DNA of 64,000 nucleotides from Methanomicrobium mobile BP (lineage in GTDB: Archaea > Halobacteriota > Methanomicrobia > Methanomicrobiales > Methanomicrobiaceae): NCBI RefSeq assembly GCF_000711215.1, contig NZ_JOMF01000006.1, positions 272,022-336,021 on the forward strand, read 5' to 3'. Within the stretch, counting starts at the first letter, position 1. Every line of letters begins with the position of its first letter. The position numbers and the translations under genes were made by a program. Of the stretch, positions 37,431-46,032 are shown one piece after another. The notes beneath the pieces were generated by a model that did not search any database, was not told the DNA's origin, and saw only the letters and a program-made list of their open reading frames with translations.

Positions 37431-37906
37431 TGAAATCGACAGGTTCCGACAATAGCGGCGTCTCCGAGGTTGTGGGCGTTATGATAATGATAACGGTGAC
37501 GCTTATACTGGCGGGTTTTGTCCTGATCTCCGCAAATTCCGTCACTTCGACTCATGAGAAGCCCATCTCGTCCACGGTTACGGCAACGGAGATTAAAGAT
37601 TACGACATCATCTTCGACAATGTCTACGGCGAACCCTTTACTCTGGACAGAATCGGCATAAGTCTGAGTATAAGCGAGAGACCGATTCAGAGCATCATGC
37701 TCTCCGGCAGCGACACATCGCTCTTTCAAAGTTACTCCGGCGACGGAATTATTGTTCTCGGCGGCAGATTCAAACTTCTCTCGGAATATGACGATAAAAC
37801 GGGCTGGGGAGAGTTTGTGCTGAATTCCGGCGAACACCTTGATTACTCCGTCTATGACATGAAAACGAATACTCTGATATCAACGGGAAGAATTGCGGGA
37901 AAATGA
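37430..37906 (+). CDS. Pilin-like protein 10
   Basis: 158 residues from the ATG at 37430, which overlaps the preceding stop as TGATG, with GGGGGC upstream; a GTG just before it is the alternative. Leader of ten residues, then GVSEVVGVMIMITVTLILAGFVLI. Glu is at mature position 3, a position that is Pro in the six-pilin operon. Ends LDYSVYDMKTNTLISTG (subclass two). Last gene of the rightward pilus operon. Confidence 0.8.
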   Translation: MKSTGSDNSGVSEVVGVMIMITVTLILAGFVLISANSVTSTHEKPISSTVTATEIKDYDIIFDNVYGEPFTLDRIGISLSISERPIQSIMLSGSDTSLFQSYSGDGIIVLGGRFKLLSEYDDKTGWGEFVLNSGEHLDYSVYDMKTNTLISTGRIAGK

Positions 37907-38021
37907 ATCCAAAAAGGATCCAAAACGGATTAAAAAATTCAAAACAAATTAAAACAAATTCAAAAAAGATTCAATAAATTTTTTAAAAGAATTTAAACGA
38001 ATTTAAAAAAATAAAACCGGA
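37907..38021. repeat. A/T-rich repetitive stretch between convergent genes
   Basis: Units such as AAACAAATTCAAAA and AATTTAAACG recur between the convergent ends of pilin-like 10 and the next gene; T-runs on both strands make it a likely two-way termination zone. Confidence 0.5.
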
Positions 38022-38348
38022 TTATTTCTTCTTTTCCAGCTCGTCGATTGTCTTTTTTACGTCTTTCACGGCATTCTCGAAGGACTTAAGGATGCTGTGA
38101 CCCGCGGCTATCGCCTTTGTCTCAAGTTCGGCACGCTTCTCCTCGGAGTTTATCAGTTCATTGCCCGTACTGACAATATTGTCGACCGTGGCCTTGAGCG
38201 ATGCCGCCGCATCGGAGACCATCCTGTCGAAATCGGGCTCGCTTCCGCTGCCGGAATTGCTCTTCGTCTCCGACTCTTTCTTTTCCTCTTCGGAGTTCTT
38301 TACCCAAACGCCGTTTACGAAATGTCCGTCTTCTTCAATGTCTGTCAT
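38022..38348 (-). CDS. Small charged helical protein
   Basis: 108 residues. The N-terminus MTDIEEDGHFVNGVWVKNSEEE is followed by a Ser/Gly/Lys-rich stretch, then one long predicted helix (residues 45-108) rich in Ala, Lys and Glu, ending in ELEKKK. No signal or membrane segment. Not recognised. It may pair with the membrane gene just upstream (31 bases away). Confidence 0.65.
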   Translation of the reverse strand: MTDIEEDGHFVNGVWVKNSEEEKKESETKSNSGSGSEPDFDRMVSDAAASLKATVDNIVSTGNELINSEEKRAELETKAIAAGHSILKSFENAVKDVKKTIDELEKKK

Positions 38349-38378
38349 ATTTTCACTTTAGTGAAATTCGCCTTATAA

Positions 38379-38759
38379 TTATAAAAATATTACACCGAGG
38401 TTGTGGAAGATGACCGTGATATACCAGCCGATAAGGATGACCAGCGCAAATGTTCCCGAATGCTTAATGACGCGGTTTGCATAGTATATCGTCGTAATTA
38501 TCATCGCAAGCACGATGCCCTTTACCATGAGGTGCAGTGCGCTCGAAGAATTGACAATGCCGACCATCACGGCATTCATCTCCTGACCGCCGTTCATGAG
38601 GATAAATTCGGTTGTGCAGACATCAAGGATAAACAATGCAGCCAGAAAGAACAGCTCCATTATTATAACCGACCGGTAGGTATTGCCATATGAGATATTC
38701 GCCGAATGCGGCGCGTGAAATATCGGTGAATTTGATATATTTTGTAAATAATCCGTCAT
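38379..38759 (-). CDS. Four-helix membrane protein (DUF5658-like)
   Basis: 126 residues with four hydrophobic segments. The pattern ELFFLAALFILDVCTTEFILMNGGQEMN, split after the first helix, matches small archaeal DUF5658 proteins (LDxxxTxxxLxxG...E.N). The start at 38759 has GGAGG six bases upstream; an ATG at 38804 would add 15 residues. A palindromic region overlapping its TATA-like box lies at 38777-38805. Function unknown. Confidence 0.75.
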   Translation of the reverse strand: MTDYLQNISNSPIFHAPHSANISYGNTYRSVIIMELFFLAALFILDVCTTEFILMNGGQEMNAVMVGIVNSSSALHLMVKGIVLAMIITTIYYANRVIKHSGTFALVILIGWYITVIFHNLGVIFL

Positions 38760-38776
38760 ATGTCCTCCATGTAGAT

Positions 38777-38805
38777 TGTGGCATATATATCGAACGTTCG
38801 CCACA
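38777..38805. promoter_or_regulatory. Inverted repeat around a TATA-like box, candidate operator
   Basis: TGTGGC (38777-38782) and GCCACA (38800-38805) flank ATATATAT and a perfect CGAACGTTCG palindrome (38791-38800). It lies 18-46 bases upstream of the ATG at 38759. Confidence 0.45.
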
Positions 38806-38956
38806 CCACTAACTAATTTACAATTGGCATGTTAGCATATTAATCTTTCTTATGCGGCATACCGCGGTAATGAGGGCAGGCACTTTACCCGACAATCACG
38901 TAGTTTGCGGGGAATAAGCCCACATATCCACGGCGTTTTGGAAAATATGCGAACTG

Positions 38957-38968
38957 TTAAAATATAAT
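38957..38968 (+). promoter_or_regulatory. TATA-like box of Yip1-like gene 1
   Basis: TTAAAATATAAT is centred about 25 bases before the ATG at 38987, with no ribosome site: leaderless pattern. Confidence 0.5.
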
Positions 38969-38986
38969 CCGTGCATATTATTCTGC

Positions 38987-39535
38987 ATGCTTGAAAATTT
39001 CGTTGAAACTACCAAAGAATTACTCCTTAATCCTGTAGAGAAACTTAAAGCTCTTCGGGACGAGAGACTTGAAGATGCGTTTGTCTACTTAATCGCACTG
39101 ATCGTTATTCTGAGCGTGCTCTCAGCCGTCGTCACCGCACTTATGGGGGGATTGGCGTTAGGCATTGTTGCATTGGTGTTCGGATTGGTCGGCTCAATAA
39201 TCGGCGGCATCATCGGAACAATCATAGGTGCGGTTATCGTGCATATCTTCGTATACATCCTCGGCGGCAGAAACGGTATTGGTCAGACCGTTAAAGCTGT
39301 GATATACGCATTTGTTCCCGTTGCGATTCTCGGATGGATCCCGCTTCTGGGCATAATCGGTCTTATCTGGTCGTTCGTTCTTCAGATTCTCGCGGTCCGC
39401 GAACTTCAGGATATGTCGACAGCACGTGCGGCAATCGCGGTAATCCTGCCGCTGGTAATCCTGATTGTCCTTGCCGTGCTTGTGCTTATGTTCCTGTTAG
39501 TCGTTGTCGGCACGACATACGTGGCAACAATGTAA
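38987..39535 (+). CDS. Yip1-domain membrane protein 1
   Basis: 182 residues: a soluble N-terminus MLENFVETTKELLLNPVEKLKALRDE, then five hydrophobic segments rich in Gly/Ala/Val/Ile, with LGGRNGIGQTVKAVIYAFVPVAILGW, split at the loop, typical of the Yip1 family. In eukaryotes Yip1 proteins work in vesicle traffic; in archaea the role is unknown. A paralogue follows. Confidence 0.83.
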   Translation: MLENFVETTKELLLNPVEKLKALRDERLEDAFVYLIALIVILSVLSAVVTALMGGLALGIVALVFGLVGSIIGGIIGTIIGAVIVHIFVYILGGRNGIGQTVKAVIYAFVPVAILGWIPLLGIIGLIWSFVLQILAVRELQDMSTARAAIAVILPLVILIVLAVLVLMFLLVVVGTTYVATM

Positions 39536-39622
39536 AAACCAACCATACTTTTTTTCGATAATTCCGGCGCTATACGGGGACATGTGCACTCCGTATCCGC
39601 GTTTATCCGAAATCGCCGATCA

Positions 39623-39633
39623 ATTAAAATATC
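39623..39633 (+). promoter_or_regulatory. TATA-like box of Yip1-like gene 2
   Basis: ATTAAAATATC is centred about 28 bases before the ATG at 39656. Together with the first gene's box it shows that the two paralogues have separate promoters. Confidence 0.45.
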
Positions 39634-39655
39634 ATACTGGCGCAAACTTTTGAGG

Positions 39656-40255
39656 ATGTTAGAAAATATCACCCGGACTTTCAAGGGATTGCTCTTAAAT
39701 CCTGCGGAAGAGATGAAAAGACTGCGCGAAGAACCGCTGGAAGAGGCATTTGTCTATTACCTAGTAGTATCCGCGGTCTTCATAGTGCTCATGGCGGTTG
39801 CTTCCGTGATTATCACGGCTTTGACAATGCATGTGTCATCGGTATTCCTGATCGTCTATCTTGTCGGATACATTATCGGCGGCTATATCGGATGCTTTAT
39901 CGGACTTATCATAGGTTCGGTCCTGCTGCATGTCTTTGTATACTGCCTCGGCGGCAGAAAAGGCATAGAGGCGACGATGAAAGCGGCAATATATTCGTTT
40001 ACGCCGATTGCGCTTCTCGGCTGGATACCCGTTGCCGGCATCATAGGCAGCATCTGGTCACTCGTGCTTGAGGCAATCGCAATCCGCGATCTCCATGAGA
40101 TCTCGACGGCGCGTGCGGCAATCGCGGTAATTCTTACGCTGCTGTTCGTCCTCGCGGCAATTTTCCTGATTGTCGTCTTTGTGGTAATTGTCGTATTCAT
40201 GCTCGCCCATACATCCGACATTGCCGTCAATGAATCATTCACATGGACGATGTAA
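39656..40255 (+). CDS. Yip1-domain membrane protein 2 (tandem paralogue)
   Basis: 199 residues from the ATG at 39656, chosen because MLENITRTFKGLLLNPAEEMKRLREEPLEEAFVYY (two blocks) aligns with the start of its neighbour; the frame opens earlier at 39584. Same membrane layout and the same LGGRKGIEATMKAAIYSF and GWIPVAGIIGSIWSL motifs. The pair is a tandem duplication with moderate divergence. T7 and T6 runs follow at 40268-40286. Confidence 0.83.
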   Translation: MLENITRTFKGLLLNPAEEMKRLREEPLEEAFVYYLVVSAVFIVLMAVASVIITALTMHVSSVFLIVYLVGYIIGGYIGCFIGLIIGSVLLHVFVYCLGGRKGIEATMKAAIYSFTPIALLGWIPVAGIIGSIWSLVLEAIAIRDLHEISTARAAIAVILTLLFVLAAIFLIVVFVVIVVFMLAHTSDIAVNESFTWTM

Positions 40256-40379
40256 AAAAGTAAAAATATAATTTTTTTGCTTTTTTGGGTTGATTTTCTG
40301 CTTTAATCGTTTTTTAAAGCTGAGTTTTAAATTTGTTACATATATTTGCTTTGCAATCATCAGTAGCCAATACTTCGCC

Positions 40380-40979
40380 TCACTCTCTTTCAGAGACGGC
40401 AAAGACGCCGGCAACGGCAGCAAGTCCGAGTAACGCGGTCCAGACCGCAACAGGTGAGGTCTTGGCAGCGGGAGCCGGTGTCGGTGTTGACGGTGATGTC
40501 TGTGCGGACTGTGTCGCTGCCTGTTCGGTGCTTCCCGTGGTGGTTACCGAGGTTGCGGTTGTTGCGTCAGAGGGGGTCTGCTCCGGCTGTCCCTGTCCTG
40601 CCGATTCCGCTACGGTAAACGTAAATGCAATATCGGAAGAACCGCCGTAGGAATAATCGGAATCCTTCTGAACCTCAAGGCTGTATGTGCCCGGCTCCCA
40701 TCCCGCAGTGTCAATCTTCAGCGTCCAGATGCCATCGGCACCGATTGTAAAGGGGAATTTACCCACCTGTTTATTGCCGACCTGAGCTTTCTTAAAGACA
40801 ACGACCTCGCTCGAGAAGCCCTCCGGCAATGTGCTCGTTCCCGAAAGAACAAAGGAATCTCCCGAGGATATCTCGCTCGGCGCCTCGAAATTTATGACAT
40901 ACGCGGATACGGAACCGACAGCCGCGGCAGTCAACAGAACCGCAAATGCGAATAAAACCTTAATTGAAACTGACTTCAT
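40380..40979 (-). CDS. Secreted surface protein with Ser/Thr-rich stalk and C-terminal anchor
   Basis: 199 residues from the ATG at 40979, just before a clear signal peptide (MKSVSIKVLFAFAVLLTAAA, cleaved after VSA). One beta-sandwich domain (residues 30-125: FEAPSEISSGDSFVLSGTSTLPEGF...) is followed by a Ser/Thr/Gln/Pro stalk (130-170) and a C-terminal segment TSPVAVWTALLGLAAVAGVF with SERE at the end. The tripartite end resembles an archaeosortase substrate signal but lacks the usual basic tail. Divergent from the next gene. Confidence 0.75.
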   Translation of the reverse strand: MKSVSIKVLFAFAVLLTAAAVGSVSAYVINFEAPSEISSGDSFVLSGTSTLPEGFSSEVVVFKKAQVGNKQVGKFPFTIGADGIWTLKIDTAGWEPGTYSLEVQKDSDYSYGGSSDIAFTFTVAESAGQGQPEQTPSDATTATSVTTTGSTEQAATQSAQTSPSTPTPAPAAKTSPVAVWTALLGLAAVAGVFAVSERE

Positions 40980-41076
40980 AATTAACAATAGCCTAAAAAA
41001 CGTAAATATCTTATCATTAACCGTGTCACCGTCGGGTATATTTAGATATACCATAAAATAAACAAAATATAAGGAA

Positions 41077-41472
41077 ATGTCAGAAATATCACTCCCCTGT
41101 TACGCGGCATTAACCGGAACGGCTCTGCTTATCGTATCCGGCATTATATACCTGATACTCGGCGGATCAACGGGCATACTCCTTATACTTATCGGACTCA
41201 TAATCGGAGTATCCTCGACAAGAATAAAGAGAAAAACGATAAACGACCTGAAAGACGCAGGCAGGACAATGGTCTTCTTCGGACTCCTGACACTTCTCTC
41301 ATTTATCCTCTTCTTATCGGGAGATAATTTCCAGAACTACAAATACGCATACTATATCGGTATTGCGGGAAGCGCAAGCACAATAATAGCGGGATACCTG
41401 ACCTACAGATCGACAAAGATACCCCTTGTGCAGACCATGAGCATGAAGATAAAGAAATTACTGCGGATGTAG
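41077..41472 (+). CDS. Four-helix membrane protein, unknown
   Basis: 131 residues. Two pairs of hydrophobic segments (13-30, 33-48; 66-82, 91-110) joined by the basic loop STRIKRKTINDLKDAGR, with a basic C-terminus. No family recognised. AAGGAA lies just before the ATG. Confidence 0.65.
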   Translation: MSEISLPCYAALTGTALLIVSGIIYLILGGSTGILLILIGLIIGVSSTRIKRKTINDLKDAGRTMVFFGLLTLLSFILFLSGDNFQNYKYAYYIGIAGSASTIIAGYLTYRSTKIPLVQTMSMKIKKLLRM

Positions 41473-41640
41473 AAAGCCGCATTCTCCTAAAATCATAAGA
41501 GATCACCGATATTTTTCCAAAACCGCATTTTTACATCCCGCATCCGCACGCCGTTTCCGGTTACGGGTTTACAAACCTATTTATCATATATACTCAGAGA
41601 TTTATTGCAACAGGTTTTCCAAAAACCTCCGGAGAAAAAA

Positions 41641-42549
41641 ATGAAGAAAATAATCCTAGCAACCATGCTTTTACTCGCGGTATCTCTTGCGGTAATGCCC
41701 GTATCGGCAGTCATTCAGGAGCAGCACTTCAAAGGTCAGGTCTCCGTCATCGACGCCGCAAAAAACACGATGACCGTGCAGGTAAACTATGTCTACGAAG
41801 GAACCGAATGGGTCCCCTACTCGAAGGCAACCACGATCCCGAGCAACATCATCCGCGGCAAGACCGACAACCCCTTAATCCAGAAGGAATTAAAGCAGGG
41901 CGATGCCGTTGAGGCATGCTTAATGGGCGACACCGACGGAAACGGCGAATGGATAGCGATGGGCAAAATAGGCTCGGTCAGCTCAACCGAGACGCCGTTA
42001 ATCACACTCTACGGCGACCCGTCGAAACTGTTCTCCGACTTCTATCAGGGCTATGTCTTCAGATACTCAACCGTAGCGCAATGCGAATCATGTACCGGCA
42101 CGGTCTGTCCCTCCGAAGCCGCATTCGTAATCGTATCCAAAGACGGCGAAATCATCGAGGAGAAGGAGATGGCCCCGGGCGAGACCTATGTCTTCGGCAA
42201 AGACACCGAGAACCAGTATGTCCTTCAGGTAACCTACAACTTCGGTCAGACAAGCTCGCAAGAGTGTTCGTCCGCACCGATGATGGTGGGACCGCAGCCG
42301 ATAAACGATTTCACAATCTACGACACGCAGAGAAGTGCAATCCTTGAGAGCATGACCGCGACGCCGACCGCAACACCCGCACAGGCGACAGTCACCGAAG
42401 CGACACCCGTTCCCCCCGAACCCCGCGACCCTCCCGTAACGACGGCTCCGACACCCTCGCCGATGCCGACTAAGTCGGGACTCGGCTTTGAACTCATAAT
42501 CATCGCCGGCATTATCGGTTCGGCTGTTGCAGTCCTCAGAAGATACTGA
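41641..42549 (+). CDS. Secreted surface protein with PGF-like C-terminal sorting signal
   Basis: 302 residues from the ATG at 41641 (CCGGAG upstream). Signal peptide MKKIILATMLLLAVSLAVM, cleaved after VSA. The domain begins HFKGQVSVIDAAKNTMTVQV, an OB-like strand pattern, and has a CESCTGTVC cysteine cluster near residue 155. A Thr/Pro stalk (TPTATPAQATVTEATPVPPEP) and a C-terminal KSGLGFELIIIAGIIGSAVA-VLRRY follow: a GF motif, a hydrophobic span and a basic end, as in archaeosortase-processed proteins. TATA-like TTTATCATATATAC at 41580-41593. Confidence 0.75.
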   Translation: MKKIILATMLLLAVSLAVMPVSAVIQEQHFKGQVSVIDAAKNTMTVQVNYVYEGTEWVPYSKATTIPSNIIRGKTDNPLIQKELKQGDAVEACLMGDTDGNGEWIAMGKIGSVSSTETPLITLYGDPSKLFSDFYQGYVFRYSTVAQCESCTGTVCPSEAAFVIVSKDGEIIEEKEMAPGETYVFGKDTENQYVLQVTYNFGQTSSQECSSAPMMVGPQPINDFTIYDTQRSAILESMTATPTATPAQATVTEATPVPPEPRDPPVTTAPTPSPMPTKSGLGFELIIIAGIIGSAVAVLRRY

Positions 42550-42684
42550 AGACATATACTGAAAAAACGGTACTGACCGGTACCGAACCGGTACTGAACC
42601 GGTACTGAACCGGTCCAAAGACCAAATACCTTTTTTATTTCTACCTTAAGATTATCTGCAAAAAAAGCATATCATTTTACAACC

Positions 42685-43602
42685 ATGGATATTTTGCCAG
42701 TCGCCGACAGTATCATCATCCTCTTTCTGCTTATGGGAATCGGATTTGCGGCTTCGAAGGCAAAATTTCTCGACAGAAACGGATCAAAAGCGCTCTCATC
42801 CTTTCTGGTCAACATCGCTCTTCCCTGCCTTGTCGTAATCTCGATGCAGATACCCGTCAACGCCGATACTATGGGAAAGACCCAGACGACCCTTATGCTG
42901 GCGCTGGTCTTCTTTGCAATCTCAATCGCGATAGCCGTCATCGTTCCCATGTTCATACCCGCAAAATACTCGGAACGCGGCGTCTTCTCCTTCATGCTCG
43001 TCTTCTCCAATCTCGGATTCATGGGCATACCCGTAACTCAGGCAATATTCGGCACGGATGCCGTCTTTTACACGACGCTCTTCATGCTTCCCTTCAATCT
43101 GCTCGTATTCACAATCGGAATCCTCATGCTCCGCCCCGACATGCGCATGAACTTCAACCCCAAACTCTTCGTAAATCCGGGCATTATAGCCTCGATTATC
43201 GGCATGCTCTTCTTCTTCACGGGCTTTACCATCCCCTCGCCCCTCTATGACGTCATGGATTATCTCGGCTCGACGACAACGCCGCTGGCAATGGTCGTCA
43301 CCGGCGCCCTTCTTGCCATGATGCCGCTCTCAAACCTCTTCAGTGATTACCGTATCTATATCCTATCGGCATTCCGCCTGCTGATTATCCCCGTAATCGT
43401 CTACCTTGTCATCAGTCCCTATGCGACCGACCCGGTAATCTTCGCAATCCCCGTTCTACTTGCGGCAATGCCTGCGGCGGCAAACTCGGTCATTCTTGCC
43501 GAAGAATACAATGCCGACTCATCACTCGCGTCAAAAGGCGTATTCATCACAACCCTTCTGAGCATAGTGACCATACCGCTGCTTGCCGTCATTCTCATGT
43601 AA
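42685..43602 (+). CDS. AEC-family (auxin efflux carrier) transporter
   Basis: 305 residues with ten hydrophobic segments in two halves joined by a polar loop, the AEC layout. Visible family marks: LMGIGFAASKAKFLDRNGSKALSSFLVNIALPC, split by the first loop, FSNLGFMGIPV near residue 112, and MPAAANSVILAEEYNADSSLAS in the second half. Substrate unknown; bacterial members carry malate or other organic acids. No clear ribosome site, so probably leaderless. Confidence 0.9.
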   Translation: MDILPVADSIIILFLLMGIGFAASKAKFLDRNGSKALSSFLVNIALPCLVVISMQIPVNADTMGKTQTTLMLALVFFAISIAIAVIVPMFIPAKYSERGVFSFMLVFSNLGFMGIPVTQAIFGTDAVFYTTLFMLPFNLLVFTIGILMLRPDMRMNFNPKLFVNPGIIASIIGMLFFFTGFTIPSPLYDVMDYLGSTTTPLAMVVTGALLAMMPLSNLFSDYRIYILSAFRLLIIPVIVYLVISPYATDPVIFAIPVLLAAMPAAANSVILAEEYNADSSLASKGVFITTLLSIVTIPLLAVILM

Positions 43603-43610
43603 TTTATGCG

Positions 43611-43706
43611 CAAAAGTGTGAAAGCTGAATGCGTGAATGTGTAAAAGTGTAAGTGTGTGATAGTGTTAAAGTGCAAAAGTGTAAATGTGTAAAAGTGTGA
43701 ATGCGG
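43611..43706. repeat. GTGTAAAAGTGT-type tandem repeats between convergent genes
   Basis: Degenerate units of 6-12 bp (GTGTAA, GTGCAAAA, GTGTGA) fill the space between the AEC gene stop and the RND exporter stop. Confidence 0.7.
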
Positions 43707-43712
43707 AATTGT

Positions 43713-45977
43713 TTATATTCCGCGTTTGCTCAGCCTTTCCTGTTTTTTAGCGTCAAGATGCGCTTTCAGATTCTCAAACACCGCCAGAGACGCGGGCATG
43801 ACAATGATAGCGCCCAGAAGCGAGAAGACCACGGTCACCACGGTAATCGCTCCGAAATTCTGAATCATCGGAGAGGTCGCAAGCAGCAATGCCGCGAAAC
43901 CGAAAACCGTCGTAAGACCCGAGACCGTGATTGCGGTACCGATCTTCTGAACGGCAATCTGAATCGCGGGGATGAGATCCAGACCGTTTTTCTTCTCCTC
44001 CAGATACCTCTCCATGATCAGTATCGTATACTCCGATGCCACACCGATTGTCATCGCTCCCAGAGTTGCCGTAAGAAGACTGTAGGTAAGTCCCAGAACA
44101 TACATGACCATACCGTTCCAGCCGACAATCATCATAATCGGAATCAGCGGAGTGACGGCAGAGAAGTTCCTGTAGACTATAATCAGGTAGATGAAGATGA
44201 GCAGGAAACCGAAGTAGGTCATCGGATTCTTTGAATCGCTGATCTTATCGATCATCTCCGAGAACATGGACATACTGCCGGTGAAATCGGCACTCAAACC
44301 CGGGTGCTGAACGAACCAGTCCAGATCCCTCTCCATATCCTTGATAAGCGACTGCGTCTGAGGTATGGATATCGAATCCATGGAGAACTCCATAACGGTC
44401 TCGGTCTGACCGCTCGCATACCTGTTAAGCGTCGTCTGCGGCACTTTTGCCCAGATATCATCGATCTCCTGAATAGTGGTCGGGAGGATGCCGCCGTTAT
44501 ATTCCCTTATTATGGATGCAATACTCGTGACGCCGCGAAGTTTGCCGTTCTTATTCAGAGTATACTTCCCGAAATCATCGATCCACTTCAGCGTCTGCGG
44601 GTCGCGTATCGAATCCGCCTTGATATAAACCGTAATCGTATTCGTTGAACCGGCAATGCTTGTGATCTTCTTCATCGAAGTCATAGCCGGCATATCCGCA
44701 GGCACCATGGACTCCTCATCGGTATCTATGATAACCTTCTCATCGAGCTGAATGCCCACTACGGCAAACATGGCAAGAAACAGAAGGACGGGCAATGCCC
44801 TTTTTGCGATTGCCGCCGCAGTATTTCCGAGCAGATCATCATACTTCGACATAAGACTGGTACCGTTCGAACCGTCTTTTTTCACCTTCGGCGGTTTGGG
44901 CTTATAGTTGATTACCATCGCAAAGGTCGGCACATATAAGAGCGCGGCAAGATAACACCAGACAACACCGATTGTACAGATGAATCCGAAATCGGCAACG
45001 GAAGGAGCGGGCGCGAGAATGGTAAGTGCAATGAATCCGAGCGAGGTTGCAATCATTGCAAGCATGACCGCAGGTCCGTAATTTACGATGGTTCTTTTTA
45101 CGGCAACATCGATGGGATGTTCCCGCGCCTCATCATCTATCCTCGAATGGAACTGAATCGCATAATCTATACCTATACCGATAAGTACCGGGAATGCGGC
45201 AATGACAATCGAACTTATACCGATTCCGACAAAGCCCATGAATCCGAATGTCGCGATAATTCCGCAGAAAACCACAATCACGGGGAGAAGAGTATACCTT
45301 ACATGAGAGAAGAGGAGCATTACCGCGACGACCATCAGCACCATTGCAAGCGTGATTAAGGTGCTCATGTTCTGGCTCATATCGTCCCTCATTCCGGCGG
45401 TAAAGGCGGGGGAACCCGACACGGATACGGTAATGCCTGCGGGTGCGCCAGAGAATTCGACAAGACTCTCGATGTTGTTAACAATTTCAACCTCGGTATC
45501 GGAACTCAAACCTGTTTCCAGAGGGACGTTTACCATTGCAAGTGTATTTGACGGAAGCAGATTCGACATGCTGTCTGACGGAAGCGCATCCATCAATGTG
45601 ATGATCTCACCCTTGCTTGTAGGCAGAACGCCTCCGTTGGCGGATTTCAGCAGATCGACATAACTGACGGCACCGAGGACATAGCGCTGATTGCGTATCG
45701 CACCTTCGAGCATATCGAGATATGCGATGACATCCGGCGTTGTCACATCCGCACCCTCCACTATAAGAATGATGGATTTCGAGCTGAATGCGTCGGCATA
45801 ATGAAGAACAAGAGAACCCGACGGCTCATCCTTATAGACATAGGTCTCGTTTCCGGTCTTCATCTCGGTGAGTGAGGCGCCGACTAACGATAATATAAGC
45901 ATCAGGACCAGCAGACAGGCTACAAGTCTGGGTCTTTTGACTATTATATCCGCAAGATATTCGTATGGTGACTTCAA
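43713..45977 (-). CDS. RND-superfamily exporter, HAE3/MMPL-like
   Basis: 754 residues: 12 membrane helices in two repeats, each a helix, a large outside loop and five helices. Marks: GIGIDYAIQFHSRIDDE after the fourth helix, and in the second half TLGAMTIGVASEYTILIMERYLEE, with the conserved Asp in the first half replaced by Glu in the second. HAE3 members are hopanoid or lipid exporters, or of unknown cargo, in archaea. The start is a TTG at 45977 with GGAGG nine bases upstream. Divergent from a TrmB regulator, which likely controls it. Confidence 0.9.
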   Translation of the reverse strand: MKSPYEYLADIIVKRPRLVACLLVLMLILSLVGASLTEMKTGNETYVYKDEPSGSLVLHYADAFSSKSIILIVEGADVTTPDVIAYLDMLEGAIRNQRYVLGAVSYVDLLKSANGGVLPTSKGEIITLMDALPSDSMSNLLPSNTLAMVNVPLETGLSSDTEVEIVNNIESLVEFSGAPAGITVSVSGSPAFTAGMRDDMSQNMSTLITLAMVLMVVAVMLLFSHVRYTLLPVIVVFCGIIATFGFMGFVGIGISSIVIAAFPVLIGIGIDYAIQFHSRIDDEAREHPIDVAVKRTIVNYGPAVMLAMIATSLGFIALTILAPAPSVADFGFICTIGVVWCYLAALLYVPTFAMVINYKPKPPKVKKDGSNGTSLMSKYDDLLGNTAAAIAKRALPVLLFLAMFAVVGIQLDEKVIIDTDEESMVPADMPAMTSMKKITSIAGSTNTITVYIKADSIRDPQTLKWIDDFGKYTLNKNGKLRGVTSIASIIREYNGGILPTTIQEIDDIWAKVPQTTLNRYASGQTETVMEFSMDSISIPQTQSLIKDMERDLDWFVQHPGLSADFTGSMSMFSEMIDKISDSKNPMTYFGFLLIFIYLIIVYRNFSAVTPLIPIMMIVGWNGMVMYVLGLTYSLLTATLGAMTIGVASEYTILIMERYLEEKKNGLDLIPAIQIAVQKIGTAITVSGLTTVFGFAALLLATSPMIQNFGAITVVTVVFSLLGAIIVMPASLAVFENLKAHLDAKKQERLSKRGI

Positions 45978-46013
45978 AGTTAATTTCCTCCGGTCGTAAA
46001 GAGATTATGCATG

Positions 46014-46032
46014 CCTAAAGCCTGACCTAAAG
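46014..46032. promoter_or_regulatory. Direct repeats upstream of the RND exporter
   Basis: Two copies of CCTAAAG (46014-46020 and 46026-46032) in the leader or promoter of the exporter, about 40-55 bases before its start. Confidence 0.35.

Noticed and set aside
21766..37906. Archaellum operon
   Set aside because: No archaellin, FlaC-H-like or FlaK genes are seen, and the pilins have Pilin_N, not archaellin, features; a pilus is the better reading.
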